This document shows, one piece after another, positions 8,448 through 18,236 of a stretch of 64,000 bases of DNA. The DNA is from Sphingobacteriia bacterium 24-36-13. GTDB lineage: Bacteria; Bacteroidota; Bacteroidia; Chitinophagales; Chitinophagaceae. The translations under genes were made by a program, and so were the position numbers. The stretch lies in NCBI GenBank assembly GCA_002281875.1, contig NCHN01000008.1, positions 31,385 through 95,384 of the forward strand, written 5' to 3'. Numbering within the stretch: the stretch's first letter is position 1; every line of letters starts with the position of its first letter. The notes under the pieces were generated by a model, which saw only the letters and a list, made by a program, of their open reading frames with translations, searched no databases and was not told the origin of the DNA.

Positions 8448-9791
8448 ATGCAACATACCATAATCAAGAATGCGAACATTATTAATGAGGGGATACAAAT
8501 TCAAGGCGACTTACTTATTAGCAATGATAGAATAGAAAAAATTGGCGGCAGTATCGATATTAAAGCCAGGGCCAATGAAATAGACGGTACTGGATTACAT
8601 GCGTTACCAGGAGTGATTGATGACCAAGTTCATTTTAGGGAACCCGGTCTTACGCATAAAGCCAATATATATACAGAAGCAAAAGCTGCTGTAGCTGGTG
8701 GCACTACTTCTTTTATGGAAATGCCCAATACTTTTCCTGCTGCATTAACAGTAGAATTATTAGAGCAGAAATACAATAGGGCGGCTGAATCATCTTTAGC
8801 GAACTATTCTTTTTTCATGGGAACTTCTAATGATAATTTAGAAGAGATTCTACAAATCAATAAGAAGAAGAACCAAGTTTGTGGAGTAAAAATTTTCATG
8901 GGTTCTTCTACTGGAAATTTATTGGTGAATAATACTTTGCAATTAGAGAAAGTATTTGCAGGAACAGAATTATTGATTGCCACCCATTGCGAGGAAGAAT
9001 CATTGATTAAAGAAAACCTAGCCAATTTAAAATCAACTGGTAAAAAATTAACAGCGGCTGATCATCCCATCATACGCAACGAAGAAGTATGTTTTGAATC
9101 TTCATTCAAAGCCATTCAATTTGCAAAAAGAAACAATAGTCGCTTGCATATTTTGCATATCAGTACCGAGAGAGAATTACAATTATTTACCAATATGATT
9201 CCGTTGAAAGACAAAAGAATCACGGCAGAAGTTTGTGTGCATCATTTACATTTTACTTCTGATGATTACGACAGATTGGGTAATCAAATCAAATGCAACC
9301 CTGCTATTAAAGCGCCATCCAATAAAGAAGCATTGTGGAAAGCCTTATTAGATGATCGTTTAGATATTATTGCTACCGATCATGCCCCACATACCTGGGA
9401 AGAAAAACAAGAAGATTACGAACATGCACATGCGGGTTTGCCCTTGGTGCAACATTCTTTGCAATTGATGTTGCACTATGTAAAAGAGGGTCGTATTAGC
9501 TTACCTAAAGTAGTAGAGAAAATGAGTCATGCAGTGGCAGATTGTTTTCAAATTCATGAAAGAGGGTATATTAGAGAAGGGTACATGGCCGATTTAGTAT
9601 TGGTAAATCTGAACAAACCAACCACCATTAGCAAAGAAAATATCTTGTACAAATGCGGTTGGAGCCCCATGGAAGGAATGACTATGCCAGCCAGCATAGA
9701 AAAAACTTTCGTAAATGGGCATATGGTTTATGGAAATGGGGTGTTTGATGAATCTAAGTGGGGAGCAAGAATGGAATTCAGAAGAGATTAA
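8448..9791 (+). CDS. pyrC: Dihydroorotase-family amidohydrolase (DQVH type)
   Basis: Dihydroorotase closes carbamoyl-aspartate to dihydroorotate in pyrimidine synthesis. The 447-residue protein has the amidohydrolase barrel with K148 (GVKIFMGSSTGNLL, the carbamoylated lysine), H180 (ATHCEEE), H237 (LHILHIST) and D311 (ATDHAPH). The usual HxHFREPG metal motif reads DQVHFREPG, so the first metal histidine is Q60 while H62 is kept. I recall this substitution as common in Bacteroidota dihydroorotases. No other pyrimidine gene is adjacent. An allantoinase or hydantoinase role is less likely but possible. Confidence 0.85.
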   Translation: MQHTIIKNANIINEGIQIQGDLLISNDRIEKIGGSIDIKARANEIDGTGLHALPGVIDDQVHFREPGLTHKANIYTEAKAAVAGGTTSFMEMPNTFPAALTVELLEQKYNRAAESSLANYSFFMGTSNDNLEEILQINKKKNQVCGVKIFMGSSTGNLLVNNTLQLEKVFAGTELLIATHCEEESLIKENLANLKSTGKKLTAADHPIIRNEEVCFESSFKAIQFAKRNNSRLHILHISTERELQLFTNMIPLKDKRITAEVCVHHLHFTSDDYDRLGNQIKCNPAIKAPSNKEALWKALLDDRLDIIATDHAPHTWEEKQEDYEHAHAGLPLVQHSLQLMLHYVKEGRISLPKVVEKMSHAVADCFQIHERGYIREGYMADLVLVNLNKPTTISKENILYKCGWSPMEGMTMPASIEKTFVNGHMVYGNGVFDESKWGARMEFRRD

Positions 9792-9815
9792 ACCAGCTAT
9801 AACTGCCAGCAGCCT

Positions 9816-11129
9816 ATGCAAGTTGATAAAGTTACTTTACACGATCTGTCTGTATTTCATTCAGAGGAATATCAATCGGTTTTTCATCATGTTAATTTAA
9901 CCTTAACCAATGGTGGCCGAGAGCACTTGCGTTATCTATTGGCCCATCCACTAGACAGCATTAAAGTCATTGAGCAAACCCAATTGACTATTCAACAATT
10001 GAGTAGTATCATGGACCAATACCCCATCAGTCCTTCTAATGGAACGGTGTTGGTCATGGAAAAATTTTATGAGTCGCCCATCAATAATTATCCTTCCGAT
10101 ATTGGAGTAGTTAGTGCTTTGCTTTACAAATTATTGAATTTGGCAGATTATTCTTTGTCCAAATTTACCGTAGAACATGCGCTTGATTTTGTGCAAGGAA
10201 TGGATAAAATAGCCGAGCTAATTTCGCTTGAAAATGGTTCTACATGGCTTACCCAAACTGCAGAACGCATTCGCCAATTGCTCAATAGAGATATAGTACC
10301 TGAAATGTTATTGGCTAATAAAAAAAGCTTATCAACTACCACTATTCTCAAATATGCTAAATTTCTAAGAGCCCGATATCGCAATGCTACAGAGGAACTC
10401 ATAGAAATTCATAGTAAGTTAGATGCATACTTAAGTTTAGCGAAAGCTGCACAAAAATTCCATTTTACTTACCCCAGTGTTGTTGAAACAAATGAACCCT
10501 GTATTGAAGCAGAAGGCTTGTATCATTTTTTACTAGAAACGCCTGTTGCGTATGAAGTACAACTGAATCAATCGGCTAATTTTATTTTCTTGACTGGTGC
10601 TAATATGGCCGGGAAAAGTACGTTTATTAAAGCAGCTGGATTGGCTGCTTACATGGCCCATATTGGAATGGGGGTGCCTGCAAAAAAAATGACCATCAGC
10701 AGATTGGATGGTATACTGAGTAATATTCAGGTAACAGACAATATCATGAAAGGAGAAAGTTTTTTCTTCAACGAAGTTCAAAGAATCAAAAAAACCATTG
10801 AAAGAATTAGTGATGGCAAAAAATGGTTGATCTTAATTGACGAATTATTTAAAGGAACCAACCAAGAAGATGCAGTTAAATGCAGCACGGTAGTAATTGA
10901 AGGATTAAGAAAATTACCCAATGCATTGTTTGTTCTTTCCACCCATTTATACGAAATAGGCCATAACCTTAAACACCATCCCAATATTCAGTTTCGCTAT
11001 TTTGAAACTGCCGTGAACAATGACCAATTGGTGTTTAGCTATCAATTAAAAGAAGGCATTAGCAATGACCGCCTTGGTTACCTTATTTTAAAAAGAGAAG
11101 GGGTGGTATCAATGTTAGAAAATTTATAG
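9816..11129 (+). CDS. Short MutS-like ABC-type ATPase
   Basis: This 437-residue protein contains only the core (lever/clamp-like helices) and ATPase domains of the MutS superfamily. The Walker A motif is TGANMAGKST (260-269), followed by the MutS-type segment VTDNIMKGESFFFNEV and the Walker B ILIDELFKGT (D342, E343). The N-terminal mismatch-recognition and connector domains of MutS1 are absent, and no C-terminal Smr nuclease of MutS2 is present. It is therefore not the canonical mismatch-repair MutS; its target is unknown. It follows dihydroorotase by 24 bases and probably shares its transcript. Confidence 0.88.
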   Translation: MQVDKVTLHDLSVFHSEEYQSVFHHVNLTLTNGGREHLRYLLAHPLDSIKVIEQTQLTIQQLSSIMDQYPISPSNGTVLVMEKFYESPINNYPSDIGVVSALLYKLLNLADYSLSKFTVEHALDFVQGMDKIAELISLENGSTWLTQTAERIRQLLNRDIVPEMLLANKKSLSTTTILKYAKFLRARYRNATEELIEIHSKLDAYLSLAKAAQKFHFTYPSVVETNEPCIEAEGLYHFLLETPVAYEVQLNQSANFIFLTGANMAGKSTFIKAAGLAAYMAHIGMGVPAKKMTISRLDGILSNIQVTDNIMKGESFFFNEVQRIKKTIERISDGKKWLILIDELFKGTNQEDAVKCSTVVIEGLRKLPNALFVLSTHLYEIGHNLKHHPNIQFRYFETAVNNDQLVFSYQLKEGISNDRLGYLILKREGVVSMLENL

Positions 11130-11154
11130 TACCTTGACTATAAATTAATACAAC

Positions 11155-12306
11155 ATGAAATTCCTTGTAAGATTTGTAGGCATTTCAATGATTATTGTTG
11201 CCCTTTACAATTTATGGGTAGTAATTGATGTGCCTCCTACTTATAAAGTATTAGCCACCAGTGCTGTTGAAGCCAATAGCATTGTAAGCGCAGGTGTTGA
11301 TTCTGGCAAAGGGAATTTATTGGGGATTCAACCCGCTTTACAACCCATCCATTACGCCAATAAAGTTACCCTTCGAGATAATTTACGCAGCTATATGCAA
11401 GCTGCAAGAGCTAGGGGTTTAATTACGCCTAAAACAATTGTGGTATTCCCAGAATACATTGGTAGTTGGTTGGTGGCAATGGAACAGAAAAGCAATGTGT
11501 ACGAAAAAGCCAATTTAACCGATGCCATGACCGCAGTGATTACTGCCAATTTATTTAAGTTCCTGGTTGCTTATATGACTGTTCCAGACGGCGTTACCGA
11601 AAAAGATAAGTACGCCGCATTCGCAATGAAAGCCAAACAAATTGCTGAAACCTATGATGAGATTTTTAGTGAGTTGGCTTCAGAATTTAAAGTAACCATT
11701 GTGGCTGGTTCAATTGTCTTACCCGAACCCTCCATTAATGAAATGGGTAAACTTAAAATTGCAAGAGGTAAATTATACAATACCAGTGTGGTGTACAATC
11801 CTCAAGGAAAAATACAAGGGCCATTGGTCAAGAAAATATTCCCGATTAATGAAGAAGCAGGATTTACAGCTAGTGGAGATGTAGCACAAGTGCCTGTATT
11901 CAATACCCCTTCTGGAAAGTTGGCAGTATTAATTTGCGCAGATAGTTGGTATCCTGCGGCATACGCCAAATTAGGTACCGATGTTAAAATGATTGCAGTG
12001 CCTTCTTTAGGTGCAGTTGATTCTGTTTGGAATGCTCCTTGGAATGGGTACAATGGATTTAAAGCGCCCAATGATGTAGACACTTCCGATTACAAAAAAA
12101 TAACTGAAGGAGAAGCTTGGCAGAAATATTCCATGGGACCCAGATCAGTAAATGCAGGAATTGCTTACGGCATGAATGTGTTTTTCACTGGAAATATGTG
12201 GGGTAAAAAAGCAGAAGGCAGAGTCATTGTTTTAGATAAAAATGATTTAACTGTACTCTCTCCTACCACTACTACTGGAAGAATTGTTAATCAGTGGCTA
12301 CAATAG
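11155..12306 (+). CDS. Membrane-anchored nitrilase-superfamily (carbon-nitrogen hydrolase) protein
   Basis: The 383 residues begin with one membrane helix (about 5-24) and continue as a nitrilase fold. The catalytic triad is visible: E100 in VVFPEYIG, K226 or K227 in LVKKIFP and C261 in VLICADSWYP. Members hydrolyse amides or nitriles or transfer acyl groups; the substrate is not evident here. The N-terminal anchor suggests work at the membrane, either facing the periplasm or inside. It is followed four bases later by the amine oxidase gene. Confidence 0.82.
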   Translation: MKFLVRFVGISMIIVALYNLWVVIDVPPTYKVLATSAVEANSIVSAGVDSGKGNLLGIQPALQPIHYANKVTLRDNLRSYMQAARARGLITPKTIVVFPEYIGSWLVAMEQKSNVYEKANLTDAMTAVITANLFKFLVAYMTVPDGVTEKDKYAAFAMKAKQIAETYDEIFSELASEFKVTIVAGSIVLPEPSINEMGKLKIARGKLYNTSVVYNPQGKIQGPLVKKIFPINEEAGFTASGDVAQVPVFNTPSGKLAVLICADSWYPAAYAKLGTDVKMIAVPSLGAVDSVWNAPWNGYNGFKAPNDVDTSDYKKITEGEAWQKYSMGPRSVNAGIAYGMNVFFTGNMWGKKAEGRVIVLDKNDLTVLSPTTTTGRIVNQWLQ

Positions 12307-12310
12307 TTTC

Positions 12311-13654
12311 ATGCAGTACGATGCCATTGTAATAGGTGCAGGATATGCAGGATTAGCTGCTGGCTTGGCTTTACAAAAAGCAGGAAAAAATATACTTTTA
12401 TTAGAAGCCCGTAATAGATGCGGCGGAAGAATTTTAACGGAATATTTTAGTGAACAGGAATACACCGATTTAGGCGGCCAGTGGATAGGCCCTGGGCATG
12501 AAAGAATGTATCAACTGGCCGCCGAGTTTGGCGTAGATACTTTTCATACCTATGATAGTGGAAAGAGTACCCTACTCTTGAACAACAAATTAAAACAGTA
12601 CAAAGGGTTGATTCCGCCGCTCCCATTATTTGCTTTATTAAGTTTAGATAGGGCCCTTCGAAAAATAAATAAACTGGCCAAAACCATTGATCTAGATCAT
12701 CCTTATCAATCTGATTGTGCAGCTAAATGGGATGCCATGAGTTTGCAGGATTGGATGAATATTCAAATGAAAAATGAAACAGCTAGAAAAATGTTTGCGT
12801 TGGCAACACAAGCTGTTTTTGCAACCGATGCATCTACTATTTCTTTTTTACATGCACTGTTTTACATTAAGAGCAATACCAATTTCGATTTTTTAATGAA
12901 TGTAAACAAAGGTGCTCAACAAGATCGTATTAAAGGAGGCGCCCAAAGTATTTGCGTTAAAATGGCAGCAGCTTTAGGCAATGCCATTCATTATGAAAAA
13001 GTGGTGACGCATATACACCAAGATGAAGAATACGTTACAGTGAGTGGAGATGGGTTTAGTTATACTGCAGCGAAATGTATTGTTGCAGTGCCTCCTGTTG
13101 TATCCACTGAAATCAATTTTACACCAGCCGTTCCTGAAACACAATGGGAATTAATGAAAGCCAGTTTTATGGGTACGGTGGTAAAATGCTATGCCGTGTA
13201 TCCGAGCCCATTTTGGAGAAAACAATTTAAAAATGGATTGGTAGCAGCCCCAGACGAACTAACCAGTGTAGTATTTGACAACTCACCATTCAATGGCAGC
13301 AAAGGAATTTTGATGGGATTCAGTTTAGCAGAAAAAGCCAAGCAGTTAATGCAGCATGACGAAGCAAATAGAAAAGAAATAGTGAAAGCTGGTTTTGTAA
13401 AAATGTTTGGACCAGAAGCAGCCAATATAGAATACTATACCGATAAAAGTTTTACCGAAGAACCATTTACAAAGGGCTGTTATGCGGGTATGTTTCCACC
13501 AGGCGTAATTACCCAATTGCAAACCTCACTAGCCACTCCTTTCCAACGCATTCATTGGGCAGGAACAGAAACCAGTAATATACACAACGGCTATATGGAA
13601 GGGGCGGTAAGAAGTGGAGAGCGTGCTGCTAAAGCTGTAATTTCGCCATCTTAA
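12311..13654 (+). CDS. Flavin-containing amine oxidase family protein
   Basis: This FAD-dependent oxidoreductase has 447 residues from the ATG at 12311, chosen because the upstream in-frame ATG overlaps the nitrilase gene and MQYDAIVIGAGYAG starts the fold directly. The Rossmann motif is GAGYAGL (9-15), followed by LLLEARNRCGGR. The C-terminal FAD segment is HWAGTETSNIHNGYMEGA. The family includes monoamine oxidases, polyamine oxidases and desaturases; the substrate is unknown. There is no signal peptide, so it is likely cytoplasmic. It sits in a plus-strand run with the nitrilase-family gene. Confidence 0.88.
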   Translation: MQYDAIVIGAGYAGLAAGLALQKAGKNILLLEARNRCGGRILTEYFSEQEYTDLGGQWIGPGHERMYQLAAEFGVDTFHTYDSGKSTLLLNNKLKQYKGLIPPLPLFALLSLDRALRKINKLAKTIDLDHPYQSDCAAKWDAMSLQDWMNIQMKNETARKMFALATQAVFATDASTISFLHALFYIKSNTNFDFLMNVNKGAQQDRIKGGAQSICVKMAAALGNAIHYEKVVTHIHQDEEYVTVSGDGFSYTAAKCIVAVPPVVSTEINFTPAVPETQWELMKASFMGTVVKCYAVYPSPFWRKQFKNGLVAAPDELTSVVFDNSPFNGSKGILMGFSLAEKAKQLMQHDEANRKEIVKAGFVKMFGPEAANIEYYTDKSFTEEPFTKGCYAGMFPPGVITQLQTSLATPFQRIHWAGTETSNIHNGYMEGAVRSGERAAKAVISPS

Positions 13655-13663
13655 AAAATTCCA

Positions 13664-16084
13664 ATGTTTCTGTTGAGAAAATGCATTGTTACTATCTTAT
13701 TTAGTTGGCTATTTATTGGTCCCCTAAAGGCACAATTAAATAATATTACTATTTCAGGATTGGTTAAGGAGAAATCTAATACTGCTCCAATAGCTTATGT
13801 GAATATTATCGTAAAAAATGCCAAAGACAGTTCATTTGTAGCAGGAACGGTTAGCAATGAAGAGGGAAGATTTTCTATCGCAAATATAAAGCCAGGCAAT
13901 TATTTAATCAGCTATACCTATACTGGATTCCTAATCACTCAACAACCCTTATTGGTAGGATCATTAAGTGCATTTATCAATCTAGGTATTATAGCGCTGG
14001 AATCAGAAGAACAGCAATTAAAAGAAGTAGTAGTAAACAGTAAACAAGATAACCTCAATAATAAACTAGATAAGAAAACTTATTCTATAGCGGCTAATAT
14101 TAGTCAGGCAGGAGGCTCTGTGTTACAAGCCTTAAAAAACTTACCCGGTATCACTACTGGTCAGGATGGAAAAGTAGCACTAAGGGGTAGTGATAAAGTG
14201 GCCATATTAATTGATGGGAAACAAACTGCATTAACAGGTTTTGGAGGGCAAACAGGATTAGACAATATACCTGCTTCCGCAATCGAAAGAATTGAAATCA
14301 TTAATAACCCTTCGGCTAAATATGATGCCAATGGAAATGCTGGCATTATCAATATCATTTACAAAAAAAATAAACAGGAAGGTTTTAATGGGAAGCTAGG
14401 GTTTGCTACAGGATTGGGTGCAATATGGGAGAAGAAAGAAAACCTACCCAATATTCGACCTCAATACCAAGGCACGCCTAAGATCAATCCGAGTCTTTCA
14501 TTGAATTATCGAAAAAACAAAACCAATCTATTTTTACAATCAGATTGGTTGTATACAGAGACTTTGAATAAAAATGAATTTGTAACAAGAACTTATAATG
14601 ATGGCACCATTATTAATAGCCAATTAAAAAGGAATAGAAATACGCATTTCTTTAATAATAGTTTTGGTATAGATTGGAATATCAATGAACAAAATAGTTT
14701 GACACTATCAGGATTTTATGGAACAGAAAAAATCATAGATAGGGGCGATCAACCTTTTTTTAATAAAGATTACAGCAGTAGAAACAGACTTTGGCAATTT
14801 TTAGAAGACGAATTAAAAACAACCGTAGTTGCATCAGCCATATATCAACACAAATTTAAAGAAGCAGGGCATGTATTGAATATGGGCTTCAATTATACAT
14901 TTCATCGTGAAGATGAGAAATACAATTTTGTGAACACGCTTTCTACATCAGTTGGGCTAGACTCATTTAAATTATTATCGGATGAGCATGTAGCAGATTT
15001 TAATGTAGACTATACCAAACCATTGAAGCATGGGAGAATTGAAACTGGATTAAAATTCAGGTACAGAGATATTCCTACCAATATGCAATTTAAGCCCGGG
15101 GTTAATTCTCCATTAGATGTAAACGCGGGTGGAGAAGCTACGTATTCAGAAATTATTCCAGCAGTATACAGCAATTATATTTACGAAAGTAACAGAATAG
15201 AAGCAGAGCTGGGATTAAGAATTGAGTACGTGGATTTACAATATAAGGTGAACCCTAATCACAACACCTATAAGAGCGATGGATACAATTATACCCAACC
15301 TTTTCCGAATATTAGACTGGCATATAAATTAAATGAGCAGAATAAATTGTCTTTCTTTTTTAATAGAAGAGTAGACAGACCCAATGAAGTAGACATTAGA
15401 ATCTTTCCAAAATACGATGATGCAGAATTAATTAAAGTGGGTAACCCTGCACTAAGTCCACAGTTTACCAACTCTTTTGAATTAGGCTATAAGACCAATA
15501 CAAAAAAAGGCTATTTCTATACGGCGCTCTACCATAGAAAAACCAATGGCACCATCACTAGAATTGCTACTCAAGTACCACCCAGCACTTTGATTTATAC
15601 CGTCTTTCAAAATGCAGGAAAAAGCAGCAATACAGGCATTGAAATGGTTTTGCAGCATGATTTTTCAAAAGCATTCTCTTTCAATACGAATCTAAATATT
15701 TACCAAAACCTCATTGAAGCATTTACTGTTTTAAATAAGTATCCAGTACCGTCTGTGTATTCAGCCAATAAAGAAGTATATACTTCTGGTAATCTTAAAA
15801 TAAATGCCCTATTTCATTTGCCTAAACAAACCGATATTCAATTAACGAGTATTTATTTAGCGCCAGACATTATTCCACAAGGAAAAATTGGCACTCGATT
15901 CTCCGTTGATTTGGGTATTAAAAAAAGAATACAACAAAATAAAGGAGAGTTGTTTTTAAATGCTACCGATATCTTGAACACATTGCAGATCCAAAAAGAT
16001 TTAGTTGGAAATGGATTTAACTTAACCAGCACAGATTACTACGAAACACAGGTTTTTAGAATTGGGTATAGTTATAAATTTTAG
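13664..16084 (+). CDS. TonB-dependent-receptor-like outer-membrane beta-barrel protein
   Basis: The 806-residue protein has a signal peptide (about 1-24), a carboxypeptidase-regulatory-like beta-sandwich (GLVKEKSNTAPIAYVNI to about 110), a plug domain (about 120-230, with LKNLPGITTGQDGKVALRGS and PASAIERIEIINNPSAKYD) and a long barrel ending in the aromatic terminus RIGYSYKF. This matches the Bacteroidota outer-membrane barrel family related to TonB receptors. The ligand is unknown. It follows the amine oxidase by nine bases, so the two may be co-transcribed. Confidence 0.9.
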   Translation: MFLLRKCIVTILFSWLFIGPLKAQLNNITISGLVKEKSNTAPIAYVNIIVKNAKDSSFVAGTVSNEEGRFSIANIKPGNYLISYTYTGFLITQQPLLVGSLSAFINLGIIALESEEQQLKEVVVNSKQDNLNNKLDKKTYSIAANISQAGGSVLQALKNLPGITTGQDGKVALRGSDKVAILIDGKQTALTGFGGQTGLDNIPASAIERIEIINNPSAKYDANGNAGIINIIYKKNKQEGFNGKLGFATGLGAIWEKKENLPNIRPQYQGTPKINPSLSLNYRKNKTNLFLQSDWLYTETLNKNEFVTRTYNDGTIINSQLKRNRNTHFFNNSFGIDWNINEQNSLTLSGFYGTEKIIDRGDQPFFNKDYSSRNRLWQFLEDELKTTVVASAIYQHKFKEAGHVLNMGFNYTFHREDEKYNFVNTLSTSVGLDSFKLLSDEHVADFNVDYTKPLKHGRIETGLKFRYRDIPTNMQFKPGVNSPLDVNAGGEATYSEIIPAVYSNYIYESNRIEAELGLRIEYVDLQYKVNPNHNTYKSDGYNYTQPFPNIRLAYKLNEQNKLSFFFNRRVDRPNEVDIRIFPKYDDAELIKVGNPALSPQFTNSFELGYKTNTKKGYFYTALYHRKTNGTITRIATQVPPSTLIYTVFQNAGKSSNTGIEMVLQHDFSKAFSFNTNLNIYQNLIEAFTVLNKYPVPSVYSANKEVYTSGNLKINALFHLPKQTDIQLTSIYLAPDIIPQGKIGTRFSVDLGIKKRIQQNKGELFLNATDILNTLQIQKDLVGNGFNLTSTDYYETQVFRIGYSYKF

Positions 16085-16126
16085 TAAGCGCTAAATACCT
16101 GAAAATAATAATTTAGTTTAGTGGCA

Positions 16127-16597
16127 ATGAAAAAAAATATCTTGCCCCTTCCTATTGCTTTGTTCTTAATGAATACTGCAATCCTTGGACAAATCAGTTC
16201 AAATAAAGAAATTCAATTTTATAAAGGAGGAACTGATTCATTAGAAAAACATATTTATAAAAATATTAGACCTAAAATTGAATCTATTTCAACTGATTAT
16301 ATGCTGTTTTTCAATCTATCAATTTCATCAAAGGGTATTCAGAATATCAAAGAATTATATACCAACGAATCTGAAATTTCAAAAAAACTAAGAGAAGCAT
16401 TAAAAGAAACTGAACGCAATTGGATTGTTTCAGGTGTTAAAATAAAACAGTTTGTCATACCAATAATCCTAATTACAGAAAAAACTTCTTTTCAAATCAA
16501 ACCCCTTTCCTATTTAGATTATCAAAAAAATAGGCAACCTATCAATTGTATATTCATCCCCCCTATAGTAATTAACTATTACGCTCCCTCACATTAG
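16127..16597 (+). CDS. Small secreted protein with a possible degenerate TonB C-terminal-like fold
   Basis: The ATG at 16127 gives 156 residues with a signal peptide (about 1-22, ending AILGQ). I do not recognise the family firmly. The pattern FYKGGTDSLEKHIYKNIR, then FFNLSISSKGIQNIKELY, then ALKETERNWIVSGVKIKQF resembles, in order and spacing, the C-terminal domain of TonB-like energy transducers. No proline-rich linker or membrane anchor is present. Lying next to an outer-membrane receptor, it may be a periplasmic relative of such a domain; this is inference only. Confidence 0.6.
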   Translation: MKKNILPLPIALFLMNTAILGQISSNKEIQFYKGGTDSLEKHIYKNIRPKIESISTDYMLFFNLSISSKGIQNIKELYTNESEISKKLREALKETERNWIVSGVKIKQFVIPIILITEKTSFQIKPLSYLDYQKNRQPINCIFIPPIVINYYAPSH

Positions 16598-16600
16598 CCA

Positions 16601-18163
16601 TCAATTCTTTTTTGTTGTATGCTTTGTTCCCCACCCTTCTTTATCTAAACATCGATATCGAACTGCTTCTGCAAAATGATCAAAACTAATTTGTTCGCTG
16701 CCTGCTAAATCTGCAATGGTTCTACTGACTTTTAAAATTCGATCATATGCCCTTGCACTAAGATGATTGCTTTTCATGGTGCTTTCTAACTCATGAGTAT
16801 TTGCATGATCTATTTTACAGTATTTCCTCAATTGCTGTGTGGTCATTTGTGCATTGGTATAAATACCAGATTTCCCTTTGTATCGGTCTGTTTGAATGGC
16901 TCTTGCATTGATGACTCTTTCGCGAATAATGGATGAATCTTCTTCAACTGTATCCTTAGTCATATCATTAAATTCAATTGAACCAACAGTGATATGCAAA
17001 TCAATTCGATCTAATAAAGGGCCAGACACTTTGTTTAAATAACGATTTACTTGACCCGATTCACAAGTGCATTCTTTTTGACCATGGTTATAATACCCAC
17101 AGGGGCATGGATTCATTGAAGCCACTAACATAAAGCTGGCAGGAAATTCTTGCGATACCCTGGTTCTGGCAATACTGATGGTCCGTTCCTCTAATGGTTG
17201 TCTTAACACTTCTAATACCGACCGGTTAAACTCGGGCAATTCGTCTAAAAAAAGTACACCATGATGTGCCAAGGATATTTCGCCTGGCTGCGGGTTTGAT
17301 CCACCCCCTACCATGGCAATATGTGAAAGCGTATGATGCGGCGAACGAAAAGGTCGCTGGCTAATTAATGCTGCATTGTGTTGAAGCTTCCCAGCCACAC
17401 TATAAATTTTCGTGGTCTCTAATGCTTCTGCCAAACTTAATGGGGGTAAGATGGTAGGCAATCTTTTGGCCAACATGGTTTTACCTGCTCCAGGTGGACC
17501 GATTAAAATAATATTATGTCCACCTGCTGCTGCAATTTCCATTGCTCGCTTTGCTGTAGCTTGTCCTTTTACTTCATTGAAGTTGGTATTAAATAAATAG
17601 CGGTCATTAAAAAAATGATCTCGAATGTCCATTTCTTCTCGTTGCAATAATTGCTCGTAAGAAAAAAACTCCACCAATTCTTTCAACGAATTCACACCAT
17701 ATACTTCTATATCATTCACCATACTAGCTTCCTTCGCATTTACTTTAGGAACAATCAATCCCCGGAATCCTTCTTTGCACGCTTGTATAGCTATAGGTAA
17801 TGCCCCTTTAATACCATTAACCGTTCCATCTAAACCCAACTCACCCATGACCACAAAATCTTTTAGTTTTTCCGCATGGTCCAATTGTTCACTCGCGCCT
17901 AAAATTCCTAATGCAATCGGCAAGTCTAACGCAGAACCCGATTTACGAATATCTGCAGGTGCCAGGTTCACAATTACTTTGGTTCTTGGCATATGAAAGC
18001 CCATATTCTTGATAGCACTTTCGGTTCGGTGTAAACTCTCCCGCACTGCACTATCGGGCAAACCCACTACAGCATAGCCTTGACCCATACTTACATTCAC
18101 TTCTATACTAATGGTGATGGCATCCACCCCTTGCACCGAACTACCAAATGCTTTAACAAACAT
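16601..18163 (-). CDS. comM: ComM/YifB family magnesium-chelatase-like AAA+ ATPase
   Basis: The 520-residue protein has the N-terminal ChlI-like domain (about 20-145), a Walker A GPPGAGKT (222-229), a Walker B VLFLDE (303-308), and the family cysteine cluster MNPCPCGYYNHGQKECTC, followed by the C-terminal ComM domain. ComM-type helicases promote branch migration during integration of taken-up DNA; the role in Bacteroidota is less studied. It converges on the small secreted-protein gene. Confidence 0.93.
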   Translation of the reverse strand: MFVKAFGSSVQGVDAITISIEVNVSMGQGYAVVGLPDSAVRESLHRTESAIKNMGFHMPRTKVIVNLAPADIRKSGSALDLPIALGILGASEQLDHAEKLKDFVVMGELGLDGTVNGIKGALPIAIQACKEGFRGLIVPKVNAKEASMVNDIEVYGVNSLKELVEFFSYEQLLQREEMDIRDHFFNDRYLFNTNFNEVKGQATAKRAMEIAAAGGHNIILIGPPGAGKTMLAKRLPTILPPLSLAEALETTKIYSVAGKLQHNAALISQRPFRSPHHTLSHIAMVGGGSNPQPGEISLAHHGVLFLDELPEFNRSVLEVLRQPLEERTISIARTRVSQEFPASFMLVASMNPCPCGYYNHGQKECTCESGQVNRYLNKVSGPLLDRIDLHITVGSIEFNDMTKDTVEEDSSIIRERVINARAIQTDRYKGKSGIYTNAQMTTQQLRKYCKIDHANTHELESTMKSNHLSARAYDRILKVSRTIADLAGSEQISFDHFAEAVRYRCLDKEGWGTKHTTKKN

Positions 18164-18236
18164 GTTCTTGTTTTAATAACACAAAATCAGCATTTGAGCT
18201 GGTATAATTATTCGTGTTTATACCTAACTTTCAACC

